A DNA stretch of 64,000 nucleotides. It comes from Anoplopoma fimbria. Taxonomy: Eukaryota > Chordata > Actinopteri > Perciformes > Anoplopomatidae. Numbering within the stretch: position 1 is the stretch's first letter; each line of letters starts with the position of its first letter. This document shows, one piece after another, positions 11,904-49,284 of the stretch. The notes under the pieces were generated by a model that did not search any database, had not been told where the DNA came from, and saw only the letters and a program-made list of their open reading frames with translations. The DNA lies in NCBI RefSeq assembly GCF_027596085.1, contig NC_072466.1, positions 23,272,113-23,336,112 of the forward strand. Direction: 5' to 3'. The position numbers and the translations under genes were made by a program.

Positions 11904-13762
11904 TCTTCCTCTCCCTCCTCCCGTTACCAGTCTGCATCTATGCTGTCTTTTGTATAATGAATGCAGGAATGCTAAAAAAAAAATGTTTTAGTTGGGGCGT
12001 AGATGTATTTTAGGAATACTTGTTTTTAATTTGTTGAGCAGCAATCAAGAAATTAAATCCTCCTCTTCTTTTATCCAAAATGATTTGTTGATACAACAGG
12101 TGTTTTTTGACGACTAAAAATGTCTTGTTCTTGGCTCCACCCTCTCACGTCACTTATGTAAAAAAAACAAAATGACGACGGCCAAAATGCAGGCTTCAAA
12201 ACCGCAGTGTGACATCACAGTGTCCACTTTTATTCATATATAATTAAAGATTTCATCATTGTATTAACTTAGAAAATTAGTTATTTAGCATTGTGGTCAG
12301 ACTTTTTTTTAACCTGATTAGATGATATGAGCAGAACTGATACTTTAGTATTTTTATGACTTCAAAAAAAACCTCAGCTCCACTGTAGACAAGAGTTTCA
12401 AAAGAAACAGGATCCCTTCACAATAAATCTGAAGGACAAAATGTGAAACTTCCCTGTTCCACCAGCGTAACAAAAGCCTTGTGAAGACAAATAAGCACCT
12501 GAAAATGTCAAGCTGTCCCTCTAAGGGTGCTCTTCTAGTTACTCTGAAGGTGTCTCCTCTATTCTGTGCTCATGTGCTACTTTGCTTCCCAGCCAAAGCT
12601 CTGTGCTGTATATACAGCCGCTAAATACATGCTAATGTACTTAAACAGACATTTTCTGTAAATGATTAAATCACACGTGCAGCTAAATTTTAAACTGCAG
12701 TTGAAGGCTCACGTTTAAAGCGTGAGGTTTCCTGCCTCGTACCAACGAAGAAGAGCACTCGAATGAAATGGAAAGATAATTGATGGTTTCCGAGGAGGAG
12801 GAGGACGCAATGAATATTTCAATTAGGAGAGCAGAGGCGGCGTCTTGTTTTGCAGTTTATTCATCCAGAGCCCAGGGGGGAAGTGGAGAGTGTTTGGGGG
12901 CGGGGGCTGCCGGTTCAAGTCCTGGACACGGCTGCATTATTAACAGAAGGTCAGCTGTCAGCGCACGTCTGCAGGGCTCACATCAAGCGGCACCACTCTG
13001 TGGTTTTTTTCGGGCGCTTCTGGCTGACATATTTGTAACCTTGTGGGCCATTTAATGAAGGTTCAGCCTTCTCTTCTAGCTTCCACCTTTTTGTTTTTTT
13101 CTTGTTCCAATAAAGCAGAGCCAGACCACAAGGAGCACGTAACACACGGAGCATCTGGAGCAAGATTTATTACCTCGACCGTAAAAAAAGATGTAGGAGA
13201 TATATAGGGTGAGATGCTGCACATTTTGGCTTGAAAAACATCGTAGGTCCGCAACAAAAATAAGCTAATCTAAACATTAGTTCTTTAATTAAAGTTACTT
13301 TGACCAACACCGACGCAACGCTGCTGGAGGCCCATACCTGTGTTGCCGGGGTCCGCTGGAGGGACGGGAGGCACGGGAGAAACAAAACAGCTGCAAATCT
13401 TTAAGACCCAATGCGGTGGTGCTAATGGAAACACGACTGCGTTTGTCCACAGCGGCCTCCAAAATCAACACAAAAAACTTTATATGTTGTTGTTAAACTA
13501 TATTGTTTAAATCTAAGAAAATGAATGCTCATATATTTTGAATACATTTTTTTAAATGCTTTATTACGTATTGCCCTTTCACACACTCTGGTGTGTCCCA
13601 CTCTGAATATATGATAAATCGGTTAACAAAATTGTCAGCAGTTTATTCTTTTTTTGTTATTCAACCGATAAATTGACCGACCAATCATTTCAGCGCCAAT
13701 AGCTTCCGTAACTTGAGCTTTACTGAGGAGGAGGATGGCTGCAGTGGTAGTCGGGAGCCACT
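11904..13762. other. non-coding sequence with a degraded repeat
   Basis: Around 12070-12230 there is a segment reminiscent of a fish repeat ('ACATCACAGTG', 'CTCACGTCACTT'), too degraded to bound. The stretch 12780-12970 is GC-richer with AT-rich homeodomain-like words (CAATTAGGA) and could be a regulatory element, but nothing proves it. No gene seen. Confidence 0.4.
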
Positions 13763-14060
13763 GGGCGGCTGTGGCGTAGTGGAGAGCAAGGTAGTTCTCC
13801 AATCAGAGGATCGGTGGTTCGATACCCGGCTTCAGCAGTCGATGTGTCCTTGGGCAAGACACTTAACCCCAAGTTGCTCCTGAAGGCCATCGGTGTGGAC
13901 TGGATGATGAATGTTAGTTAGAGTCTGATGGTGGCACCTTGATGGTAGCCTGTCATCAGTGTGTGAATGGGTGAATGATATGTAACATACTACTGATTGT
14001 AAGTCGCTTTGGAGAAAAGCGTCTGCTAAATGACTCAAATGTAATGTAATGTAATGTAAT
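13763..14060 (+). mobile_element. tRNA-derived SINE, full length
   Basis: The head is tRNA-like, with an A-box-like TGGCGTAGTGG (13772-13782) and a B-box GGTTCGATACC (13816-13826) at the spacing of a polymerase III promoter. A central body includes CTTGGGCAAGACACTTAACC. The 3' tail is GTAAGTCGCTTTGG-GAAAAGCGTCTGCTAAATGACT followed by (ATGTA)n to 14060. The tail matches the 3' end of the LINE at 11311-11884, which is how SINEs borrow LINE reverse transcriptase. A second, partial copy of this family lies at 31728-31864. Confidence 0.85.
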
Positions 14061-14700
14061 GACTCGCGAAGGCTCGGTAGTTTCTGTCGCCGTCTGCGGT
14101 CTCCACCTTTTGAGGATCAGTAGGTGCCCGCTGTCACCCCTCCACCAGCTCCTACCAGCCCTACTGCTGTCGTCCCTGGCGCCGCTGACACTGAGCCGCC
14201 CTGACACAATGGTGTCGCCGCTGGTCCCACCCAGCTTGCACACGACTGAGGCTTGTTCCTTCTACGCGGTAGAGAGAGAGATAGGGGGCGAGCCCGAGAG
14301 AGAGAGAAAAGAGAGAGGGTCACGGGCCGTGTTGTTGTGATCCACGCTCAGCCAGCAGGAAGAGATGTAGACAAGCATCAGGCCTCTCCGCTTTTCCCCA
14401 CAGACGAGCCGGGCGGCAGCAGCAGGCAGCAGCAGCAGCAGGAGGAAGGGCTGTTCCAGTTTTGGCAGCTCGTAATCCCCAACCGGAGAGAGGAGACAAA
14501 CCATAAAGAGAAGTGTATTAAAAAAAATAACTGGAGATACCGTCGTCTCTTCTTCTTTGTGCTTTATGGCTGTCTGCCAGCTCGGGTGGCGCAGACGGGC
14601 CTTTATCATCTCCGCACTGAGGAGGCGACCTGCTCGCTCTGAGGGGCTCACGCTGAGAGGGATAAAAGCAGAATAGAGTCTGTGATTTTTTTTTAACGAA
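14061..14700. promoter_or_regulatory. CpG-rich stretch, candidate promoter or non-coding first exon
   Basis: This interval is richer in GC and CpG than the rest of the first 22 kb. It contains a CAG run (about 14415-14442), AGAG tracts and no repeat signature. The fyn start codon lies in an exon with only 10 nt of 5' UTR after an acceptor at 22933-22934, so at least one upstream non-coding exon must exist. This is one plausible place for it, or for another promoter. I see no proven TATA box, initiator or splice donor, so this is inference only. Confidence 0.2.
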
Positions 14701-17700
14701 GGCGGTCAGTGCTTCCTCAGGCGGACCACCTGCAGGGACGCGTGCTGTTAAAAAAAATATTAATAAAGTGCTGTGAAAACGAGATAATCAAGCCCAGATC
14801 CTTCGCTTTACAGACTCCACCCGGCCTCTTTGAAATAAACTGTTTCCTGGCGGTGCAGGAACTCTAGCCTTTGAGTGCTACCTTTATGCTAACCGTTTAA
14901 TGTCGACCTGCGGGAAAGCCTTTAGCAGCTGTTTGTTTCTCATTGAGGTCTACCATTTCAGAAAAACAATCCTCCTAAATTGAGAGAAATATATTTTTGT
15001 TATTCCTGTCCACTTATTTTAACGTTTCCTCCTTAACCGACATTGTCCCAAGGTTGTAAATCATTTCCTCCTGTTTCCTCCTGTCCATAGGCCGCTATGT
15101 CTCCTTTTGGTCAGGATTGCGCAATGGAGGGTTGCCCTGGAGGCAGCGGGAGGGTTTTTTGGGGAGGCAGGGGTCACAGCTGTCGCAGCAGTGGCGTTGT
15201 GTCGGTGGCGTTTTTCCTCTGTGATGTGCCAGGTGACCTCTGGTACCCCGCGGGGTGCAAAGCCAGGGCTGCCCTCAGAGGGGCTAAGACAGAACATTGG
15301 TCTGGGTCGTTTGTCTGGAATCGTCCCTTTATATTTAATACCAAGCAAATAGTTGTGGAAACTTGTAAACTTTTTTTTTGAAGTTTCAAATTTGGAAATT
15401 TGGTCTGAGTAACACACAATTCTAATGGTCCATCATTTAGAAATTTTCTAAAATTCCGTACTAATTATAGGACATTATTTTGTTTACTCTATTTATTTAA
15501 TTCCAAATAATTAACCAAGGCCCCTTTAGTTACTGCTGCTAACCCTGTCATAACATGACATACTGTATGTGCAGTTTAAAATGATCATGTTTTACTACTC
15601 AAAATGCGAAACACGGGCCCAGTTTCAATCCGGCCCCTGAACCCTGCCCACTTCCACTCCATTCGCGTGGTGGCTCATTAGCACCAGAATTAAAATCAAG
15701 AAGAAAATTATAAAAAGGACCAAAAAATGACTATTTCTGAGTCCGCCGAGGGGGGAGGTTCATCCTGAAACTTGCCGCTACTTATACGTTTGTCCAAGTC
15801 ATCTTCATAAACAACACAGAGCGGGAGAGAGCTGCTAGCGTTAGCATCACCATAAACTCCTCGGTAAGAGCACCTAGCCTCAGGGTTCTATTTGACCTTT
15901 TTCCCTTTTACACTGTCCCGTCTCTGTGTCTCCTCATCAGTGAACAGTGATTGATGATGTCCCTTCACAGCAGGCTATAAATGTGACCAGAGGTGAGGCA
16001 GCAGAGATAGGACGTGAATAAACATTATGGTTGAACCGTCGACTGCAGCGACCCAGCTTTCTGTCGTGATGCTGCTGCCGTGTTCAGTCCCAGATCTGAC
16101 GCACAGCAGTGACTCACAACCGTGGCGATAACTGAGTATGATGCTGGCTGTACGCATCCTCGTAGCTTATGTCACATGACTGAATGAAATAGGTAGCGAT
16201 AAAGAGTGAGTGGTAACCCTGACTGGCACGGGCCTCCTCCTCTCTCTGCATGACATCGACAGGACGGCATGCTGGGAGTGCGGAGACGAGGGCCTTCCCC
16301 TGGCAGAGAAGCAGGCGCAGCATGTGACAACACGGAGCCCATCATTAGCGAGCTCCTTTTGACAAGAGTCAGGGGGCGCTCACTCCTCCCCTTCCCATCT
16401 TCCTGTCCGTCCATTCTCTGCTCATTTCCGTCTCACTCGTCCTCCTCCTCCTCATCTCTATCCGCCACTGCTCTTCCTCCTCTGCTCCCTGCCGTCCTCT
16501 TTTACCCCCTTTAATCTTTTTTCTAATTCATTATAACTCCGCACAGACCTATTTATCACTGTCCGTCTATTTTGGTGTTCCTCCTGATGAAGGGCACAGC
16601 AGGAAGACGGAGTAAAGTGAATGATTACTTCAGTCAACTGATTACTGGTCATGATGAATCGATTTTGTCGAAATGTTTCTATTATGTTACAATATTGCAG
16701 GAGGTCGTGCCTCATTGATATGTTACAAGGAACTAAATATTCACTCGGTAGACTACTTTATTTATTAACGGTCAACACAATCAAGCAATACACTGCGCGA
16801 TAAAATACAGTGGCATTTAAATGTTATTTATTGATAAAGAAGCTTGATAACCACATGTGATTTTCCACCTTAACACACATGATAACACAAGTTTTTTTCC
16901 ACCATGGGTCCTGGCGATGGAGATGCTTCCCAGTGTCGGAGGTGGGCCAGAGTAAGAGCTCTCTGTTTCCAGCGGTACAGTTTAAAGAGTTGTTTAAACG
17001 TGTCCTTTTCAAGGATATATTCTCCCACATGTCGGTGGGCCCCATCGGTGCCAAACAAATTAGTTAGCACCGCTCCAGCCTCCACCCTGTTTCCACTCTA
17101 CTGGAGCCGAATACGTTTTCATTCACACGGACTCGATCCCGCCAGGGTTCACTTCACACCTCCAATGGCTACTGGGGTGGAAAACGCCTTCCCTGAGGGT
17201 TTAAAACGTGATAGTAAGACCTCCATCACCAACCACTCAGAGCCCCAGAACCCCGCTCCATCACCTCCCCATCAAATGTAAACTCAGGTCCCCAGACGGG
17301 AGCCCTCCCAACGCCATGACATACCTTCAGCTCTGCGCAACCTTTCAATGAATTATTCACTCAGAGTAGCACATGCACGTGGTCGAACCTCTGGGTGAAC
17401 CCCCGCCCAACACCCTTTTTTATGCGTCTTTCTTTTCTCAGACATGGAACACAGTTGGATGCCACCTTATTTCACGTTGAGTTAATCAATTTTCCCCCCT
17501 TTCACTACTTTAATCACTATCTTTACATGTTCAGATGCTTTCAGTCTTTGGCTCCAATTAAAGCAGCTAATGAATTTTGTCCATCCAGTGTTATGAATAG
17601 CCTTTTGCGTTAACTAACTATAGCTCCAACTCCACTGCTGGTCACGTCCTGCTCTGAAATTGGAATTTTTCCTAGAGGGTTCATTGATTTCATGTTGAAA

Positions 17701-20700
17701 GTGGCTGAAACATTGGAGGAGATGCTTGGTCTGATACGAATCTGGACGGCATACTGAGAGCTGTAAGCCAACAAAAAATAAAAAATCATGTTTTTCTTTC
17801 ATTAAAGCGTGTACACTTAAAGACTCTGCAACACCTCATTTCACTGAAGCGGCGACCATCGTTTCCTGCAGCCTTTGGGATTGAGGAGTGAGAGACTGTG
17901 GGGAGTGCATGGAGAAAAACAGCCCCTACGGCAAGCAGGTGGCTGCTTTTTTATTCGAAGGAGGAATAATTAATCAGCAGAGAGAGCTGTGTGAAAAGAA
18001 GGAAAGGAAGAAGGGAAATAAAGAGATGAAAGAGCGTTCAGTTCAAAGAGAGCGATCGGCGATGGGCTCGGTCCTCACTGGGCCTGCAGAGAGCTCTGAG
18101 GAGGCAGGCGTTGGACAAACAGAGGGTTATGACTGCAAAGGCTGTCTTTGGACTTGGCATGAATCCACTAATCCACTAATTCTAAAACGATTGTTCTAAT
18201 TGATTAGAGTTGGTGGGAAAAACAGAAGGTGGTATTGTTGGATTGTTGTAGGGGAAGACAAAGTCAAAGGATTTGAGGACGTTTTTGGAGTGACATGTTG
18301 GACAGTGTTCTCCATCACCACCATCAAAAACACCCACTGATAGTATAAGAATACTCTTCATCCCTCTGTTAGAGTTGAGCAGACTTGGATCATTTATGGA
18401 TAAGTTGTCCTGAAGGCAGAATAACACTTTACTGAGACACTTTATGTTGTTCTTTCCCTTTCATTAGCTTTACACATTGCAGTGGTTAGAGGTGATCAAC
18501 ATGACGGGCTCCCTACCAACCCGCTGTGATGCTGAGCCGTACTTCTCCCTGAAAAACAAATCCCTACTCCAAAGCTTATCGTTTAACCACTGCACAGGAA
18601 AGACCATCCATCCGGCTCAGACGGATCAATGGATTGTTTCCCTTCCCAAAGCTGACTCGGTCTGCCTCTGCCGATCACGGGGGTCATGTAACGAGTCAGA
18701 ACTCAGAGCAGTTTGTGGTCTCAGCCATTGGTGGCTTCTGCTGTGAGCATACAAGATTAGAGATGCTCTGCAGTGTCGGGCTGAGCGTGGCATCGCCGCT
18801 GTTGTTGCCTTTAGTTACCCATATCAGGCAATTTCATTTCATTTAAACTGTTGATAAATGCTAACATTAAAAATGAGATACAGAATGAACCTATAAGAGA
18901 GATTACGCAGGCATTCGGTTTAAATAAGGCTCATCCGTGGGATAGACAGGCTGTCTTGTTTGGTTTGGTAAAAAAAACAAGAAAACACAAATAATACGGT
19001 TATTTCTCACTTCCTGTGACAACCTGTGATTGTTGCTGACGGGCGTTTCGGCCTCCATGTGCACCAGCAGGGCCATCCGAGGGATCGGCCTGTAATTATG
19101 TTGAAAGAGAGCGGTCACAGCCTGTCGGTCAGAGTGAGGCCCCTGTTCTAATTGGTGGAGGAGAGGGCTGCTCTCGGTGCCGGCGCTGGCATCAACAAAG
19201 GCCGTCGTTTTGATCTGTGATAAAAGTTACATTGAATATCAAAGGTTAAAGACATGCAGTATTTGTTACGATTATCAATATGGAAATCCGGGATGGAAAG
19301 AACCAATTGTAAATTGTTTGTTTTGTCAGTTAAGTACTGTAGTAATGCTGAGAATGGGTACTTTTTAAATGCACAATTGTCCTATTTTGATCAGATTTTC
19401 AGTGATGGAATGTTTTTGAGTCTATAGCAGTTTACACACAGGACTAGTATAGAAAAATTACACAGCAAATTACCTTCCATATATGGTCCATAATATTAGT
19501 CCCTCAGCATTCCTGTAATTTCGGGTCGCTTTTTTGTGTGCAATTTTTCGTACAAGAACAAGAGGTCTTTGTGAATATATTATATAAATATGAATAGGCC
19601 TGTTAATATAAAAATATTAATAATATTAAGTATAAATGTTTTATAGTATAATATTCTTCCAAAAGCGGATGTTACGCAGAGTCTTGACATAAATATTTAA
19701 GGGATAATGACGGTAAATTTGAGTCCAATTCAGACTTTGCTTATTCCATGTGAATGCACTTGAATGAAACACAGACATGGGAAGTCATATTTAAATCACA
19801 TGAGGTCCCCTGGTTATAATAGTCCAGTTCAAATAGGGCTTAGGTGACTGATGGGGGAATACCGTCATTTAAATATTGAGGCGTGACATTGAAAACACTA
19901 AGCTATACACCTGCACTCCTCTCTCCAACTCTAGCTCGCCTTTCCACCGATGTCTTCTGATAAATCATGTGACACATCAAGAAGTCATACGCTAATTATG
20001 GCAATTTCACACAAAAGGAATCGGATTATTAAATGACGAAGCGATGACATTTTGGACAGGCATGAATGTACACCGCAACCTGACTGGTTGGCGAACGCAT
20101 ACAACCATGAGGCAGTAATTGTATTTTTCTTTTGATTCATCGTTTGGTCGATTAAGTGTCAGAACATACTGAAAAATATCCATCACATTTCCGAGTCCTT
20201 GGTGATGTCATGATAAGAAAAGGTGGACATTTAAAAAATAAATAGGGCAGATAGAAGATGTTAGATTAGAATGTGTTGTGTGTTGTTGTTTTTTTATTGT
20301 GGTTCCATCTCCACGATGACAAAATGCGAAAAAACCTTAAGGGCCATCCTCTGGGGAACACGAATGTCCACAACAGATTTCACTGTGATAGATTTCGGAT
20401 ATTGTTTCCTGGTGTTGCTGTTCGGTTACTGCATGTCTTTCAACTTTTCAGCCTCTTGTCTCCAGCAGCTACTCATTAGATCGGGGTGTGATTATCTCAT
20501 TTTAGAGTGGGTTATTGTTTGGCAGCGACACTGAATGAGTGAGATTCCTCTCTATGATCCTCCAGTTGTTTATTGTTGCTCAGAAGGAAAGGGGAAGCCC
20601 ACACTCCTCATTCATCATTCTTCTCTCCGTCCTAACGGTGTGTCACAAGTGAATCCTGCTTCTCGCCGCAGTCATGAGGCAACCGAGGCAGCAGACAGAG

Positions 20701-22934
20701 GGAAGGCAGGGGGAGAGAGAGAGGGAGAGAGAGAGAGAGCAGGGAGGGAAATATATTCTCTAGTGACACATTTTGAGGACGGACTGGCTGAAGGCCAGAC
20801 CGACACTTTGTCTTTAGAGAAGAGTCTGGATTTATGGCCCGTTGTGTCTCCGTGCCTGACGCTGGTATATTTTCGTCCTTGTTTTTGCAGAGAAACAATT
20901 AGACGGCGTTAAATCCCTCTGGGGGTACGGGACATTGTCCAAGGGTAATCTTGTGCCCCCGCTGTGGTGTGTCATTTTTCAAATCTCAGCAAATATTTTT
21001 GCTGAGGGAAAGACCAGCCCAGTTTAGTCAGAAATAAACTATTGAGAAAGTATTTCAAGATGTTTTCTAAGACTGTAGGCTGGGGCGGTATCTACATTTC
21101 TGCCTAAAAAACATGTGTTCAACAGAAACCTTCGTTCTATTACAAAAGCAAAATCAGAACTTTTTAGTAGTCATTTATTTCATTTCCATAAAGATTTTTT
21201 GTTTTTAAATAATCTAAATCAAGGCAGCAGAGGCCTAGACATCCTTACTAATCGTACGGGTCAAGCCCCAAAAAAAGCTGGATCCTTAAATTCCCAAAAT
21301 GCAACTCCATCTACAAACCCAAGCTGACACAACCCGTTGGTGTAACTTGAGTCATTTCTCAGACTTGACAGAGCTCCCGCTGATCCACGTAACACATTAA
21401 TGCAAGTCTTTTCACAAGTTTGATCATATCTTGCATGACTAGTAAATTGACTTTGACAGATTAAATTGCTGGAGAGCTCCTTTTTAGATGTAGTACCACT
21501 AATCGCCACAGAGGTCTGGCTCAAAAAAATATCGCACACTGTAATAAAGTCTTCAAAAGGCTTTGACATTTTTGTCAAAATTTGAGAAATTGTTTTTTCA
21601 AGTTAGGATCTCAAAGGTTAATTTACCTACTCTTAAAGGGACAAAGTGTAGGACTTGGTTGCATCAAAGAAAAGGTTGTAGACTTGTGTTTGATTTGTCC
21701 GTTCTGGGCTACTGTAGAAGCATGGCCTGTATCCAGTAAGAAAGAAGAAACACTAAAGTTTTACCTTGAGGTTTAACATCTTTTATCAACTGATGGCTTT
21801 AATAATAACTGGTATAATGTTTCATAATGGTGTCGTTAGATAAAGGGTCCCCCACCCCCACCCAAAATGAGGGCAGGACATATTTGATTTCGCTCTAATT
21901 AAAGTTTTTTACTGTTTTACCATGATCAATGTCTATATTTAGTGTTGTTTTATTTTATTTTTATAAATATTGATTGATTTCTTTTATCGTTTTCCTGCTG
22001 TTTACTTCCCATCTTAGCCGACAATTCAGCTCCCATGAACATTGTCTTTTAGTTATTCGGGTATAAGAAATATCCGTATGTTTTGAATGAGCTGTTTTCC
22101 TTAATTCTCAAAAAGAAGCTGGAAGGTTTTCCCTTTCAGTGTGTGTTGCTGTAGCTGTCTTTGTAACTTAGAATTCCATCTTTTAAAGTAAAAAGTCAGA
22201 ACTTGCAGCTTAACGTGCAATGCCAGAGAACTTTTACATAAGGAGGATTATGGGAGAGGATTTCTAGGTAGAATGCACGGTTAAGAATAGAGTTGAATGC
22301 CTCAATAGCCTCCACCATGTTTGAGACCACAACATGTTTAGCGTCCACCACTCTCCATCAGGATGGACAGGGGTGATGTTGACGGGGCAGCGCCACGTCA
22401 TTGGTGTCACCGGAGCCATTATCTCCCCCCGACCGACCGAGAAAGACACACACGTGTTTTTGTGTGAGTCATCTGGGGACACGAGCTGTGTGTGTCAGGC
22501 TATAAACACAATGTCCCTGCCTCAAAGACCAGAGTGCCAATCTGCGTAAGGATGTAATCTGGAGAGAAAGCAGAGTTAGAGGAGAACCTTGAACGCAGCG
22601 ATGAGTTCAGCTCAGTTCAACGTGCTGAGCGGCCAAGCGCAGCCAGACAGAATGTTTTTTCATCTTATCGATCCACCCGTCCAGCTCATACTACACAAGT
22701 TAAATTCATTGCGTGCATTAAGGCTCTTTTAGCCTGTTTGTGTTTAAATTTCTCCCCATTATCACGTGTAATCATCCACTGCTACATTCAGTTAAGTGAT
22801 CCAAATGTGTCTATCACCCAATCAGCCTCAACTTACTGTCTTTTAAACATCTCTTAGCTGGATTTTTCTAACTTTGGCCCTCATAATTTAACCCGACCGG
22901 TGTCTTTTTTTTTTCCTCCTCTTGTCGTCCACAG
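14701..22934. other. fyn: non-coding sequence, probable fyn 5' flank or first intron
   Basis: About 8 kb with no open frame showing family similarity. The longest frames (93-125 codons, e.g. 16904-17281 and 20535-20912) lack splice context and composition typical of exons. The sequence just before 22935 is a long polypyrimidine tract ending TCCACAG, a good acceptor, so the right end at least is intronic. No repeat family could be delimited. Confidence 0.45.
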
Positions 22935-22944
22935 ATTATAGATA

Positions 22945-46953
<24,009 letters not shown>

Positions 46954-48420
46954 ACCCCCCCACCCCTAACCCCCGTCTTCCTGCTCGGGGCTCGGCTCGG
47001 GGCTGGGGAGAGGACTGGCCAAATCAGCGCTGTTACAAAACTCTGAAGCCTTCCCAGCCAGGCCTTTTTTTTATTTTTAAGGATCTGTACAGCTTCCTCA
47101 AGCTCGACCCGAGCGTTTCAGTTCAACCCCCCTAAAACACAACCCCCCCCTCCGTCTCTGACACGCCCTAGTGTCTGAACTCAGCGAATGCCATAAGTGG
47201 GGAGGTTGAGGAGGCGGGATGGATGATGGACATGGATAAACTGGGTTGTGATAATGCAATGTATTCAATGTAAATAAGAAAGGCTTGTTTTTAGTTTATT
47301 TGTTTGCTTTAAGATTTTTATTTTCTCCTGCACAAAAATAATATGAAAATTATGGAAATGATGAAGGCAAACAAAGAGAACCATTTCAGAGCAGGCACAG
47401 TTAATCTGTATGTGTATTATACTGTAGCTCCTGTTTTATTTTCTAGAGATCGGATCTGAAGCCTCCATATATTTTTTTCTAATTTTCCATAATGTGTAAA
47501 AAAAAAAAGAAGAAAAATCTGCCCCAAATTATTGCTTTATTCTTGACTTTTCAGTTAGTATTATTCCAGAGGCAACAGAAGAGCATGATGCAGTCCTCCA
47601 TCAAGCTTTTTATTCTGTTCTTGCACCCCACAGAGCTTTCTTTCAGTTTTTAGGCTGCTGCTGTACGCCTTAAGGTTCTTTTACAAATGATATATGTCAC
47701 ATTTCTTTGTAAATTACAGCCGAGCGTGGAAGGATTTTTGAACATATCCCTCATCGCTTATGATTTTGAGAACATTTTGGGTGGAGAAATCTTTGTGTTT
47801 CTTTGGCGAGTGTTGTATTTTAACTGGAAGAGAGAAAGTTCATTTAAGAAGAGAGTATGTTCGTCTTATTTGAGCCGTCGGATTCGGAGGCGCGCTCCTT
47901 CGTCGTCACGGTGGTCTTCGGGGACGTCGACCCGGACGTAGGACGTTTTTCCCCTCGTCTCCCGCAATTCCTCCGCTTGAGACAGACGAGCACCAACCTG
48001 CAGCTGAACCTGGACCAGCTCACTTCTTCATTTTGATGTTTTACCAACAAGGCTATAGTCTATCAGTATTTAAGTCTTTTGTTTTTTACAGTGTATGTTT
48101 TTATTCAACCTTTTTAACTGATCCCTTAAGAAGTCTGAACTGTATGTTCAGAGGAAGCTTTTGAGGCCAATTCATGTTGCAATTTCAGATTAGATGTGGA
48201 AGATTTTAAGGGTTGAATCTGAAGAAACCAGCCAAACTTGAAAATGAGTCTAATGGAAACCTTTTTAAGTCTTACAGCTTATTGTTTTTAACTGTTGCTG
48301 ACTTCCCTTCTTTATATCTTTTCATTTCCATTTTTAACAATAAGTTGTTTTCGTTTAATTCAGTGACTTGGCGTTTGGAATTCAGAAAAGAACAATAAAC
48401 ATTTTACACTCTTTTCAAGA
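46954..48420 (+). other. fyn: fyn 3' untranslated region
   Basis: About 1.45 kb between the stop codon and the poly(A) signal at 48394. It starts C-rich and then becomes AT-rich with several ATTTA-like stretches. The small frames within it (e.g. 47687-47941) show no family similarity. The exact cleavage site is inferred. Confidence 0.7.
48394..48399 (+). terminator. fyn: fyn poly(A) signal AATAAA
   Basis: Canonical AATAAA 1.44 kb after the fyn stop. Forty bases later a GT-only tract of 137 bp begins, the position of the GU-rich downstream element. Confidence 0.65.
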
Positions 48421-48437
48421 CACTTCCTTTTCCACAT

Positions 48438-48576
<139 letters not shown>

Positions 48577-48579
48577 TCA

Positions 48580-49284
48580 AGTCTAGCCCCAGCTGTTTAG
48601 TAATGCACTTCCATTCAGTCAGGGGCTTCACAAGAGACACATACCAGACTTTTAGTTTTTTTGCTGAGAAGACCCTAATGACATCATCTGGGTTATTTTT
48701 CAGTGCTAAGGAAGCTCTTGGTTTTAAACCACTAGTCCAAACACCTCCTCCCTACACGGACATTTTTTCTCTTTTTAAACTACGTCACCTGACTTACTGG
48801 GAGGCAGCCCCTGTACCTCCTGTTTCACGGTTACGCGGGTTGTATACAAACTACAGGGCCTTACTTTTTGTAGTTATGAGTACAAAGAGATAGAGAATAG
48901 CGTATAATATAATTTTAAGTCCATATATTTTGCATCGTATATATAAAAAATGACGGACTCCCCTTAGTTGATACTATACTTTGGTGGCGCAATTCCCTAA
49001 TGAGTTGGCAATTTTATAAATTACCATGACTGATTGACATGCAGTGAACTTGGGTCTTTTGGGACCTTTATGGGTCACGTGCACCGGGGAAATTTTCCCA
49101 CTTTGACCTCTAAGTATAGTATATTTTAGTAGTAGTAGATTAGTAATCATCCACACTCTGTTTCTGATGCAGTACAGTATTGTGTTGCATCATTGTTTGC
49201 TTGCTTGGACAGAGATTCAGTCCAAGTACGCTCCCCCTACCCAACAGCTGGAAGACTTGCAATTGTCAAATAAGAATTTTAGCT
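48580..49284. other. intergenic sequence between fyn and the GPCR
   Basis: About 700 bp with no gene, RNA or delimitable repeat that I can support. Confidence 0.6.

Noticed and set aside
13763..13840. Possible functional tRNA gene
   Set aside because: A- and B-box-like motifs are present, but the sequence does not fold as a complete tRNA and continues into a SINE body with a LINE-type tail.
14253..14651. Overlapping 129-codon open frames on both strands
   Set aside because: They mirror each other in GC-rich sequence, lack family similarity and contain simple AGAG and CAG tracts. They are composition artefacts.
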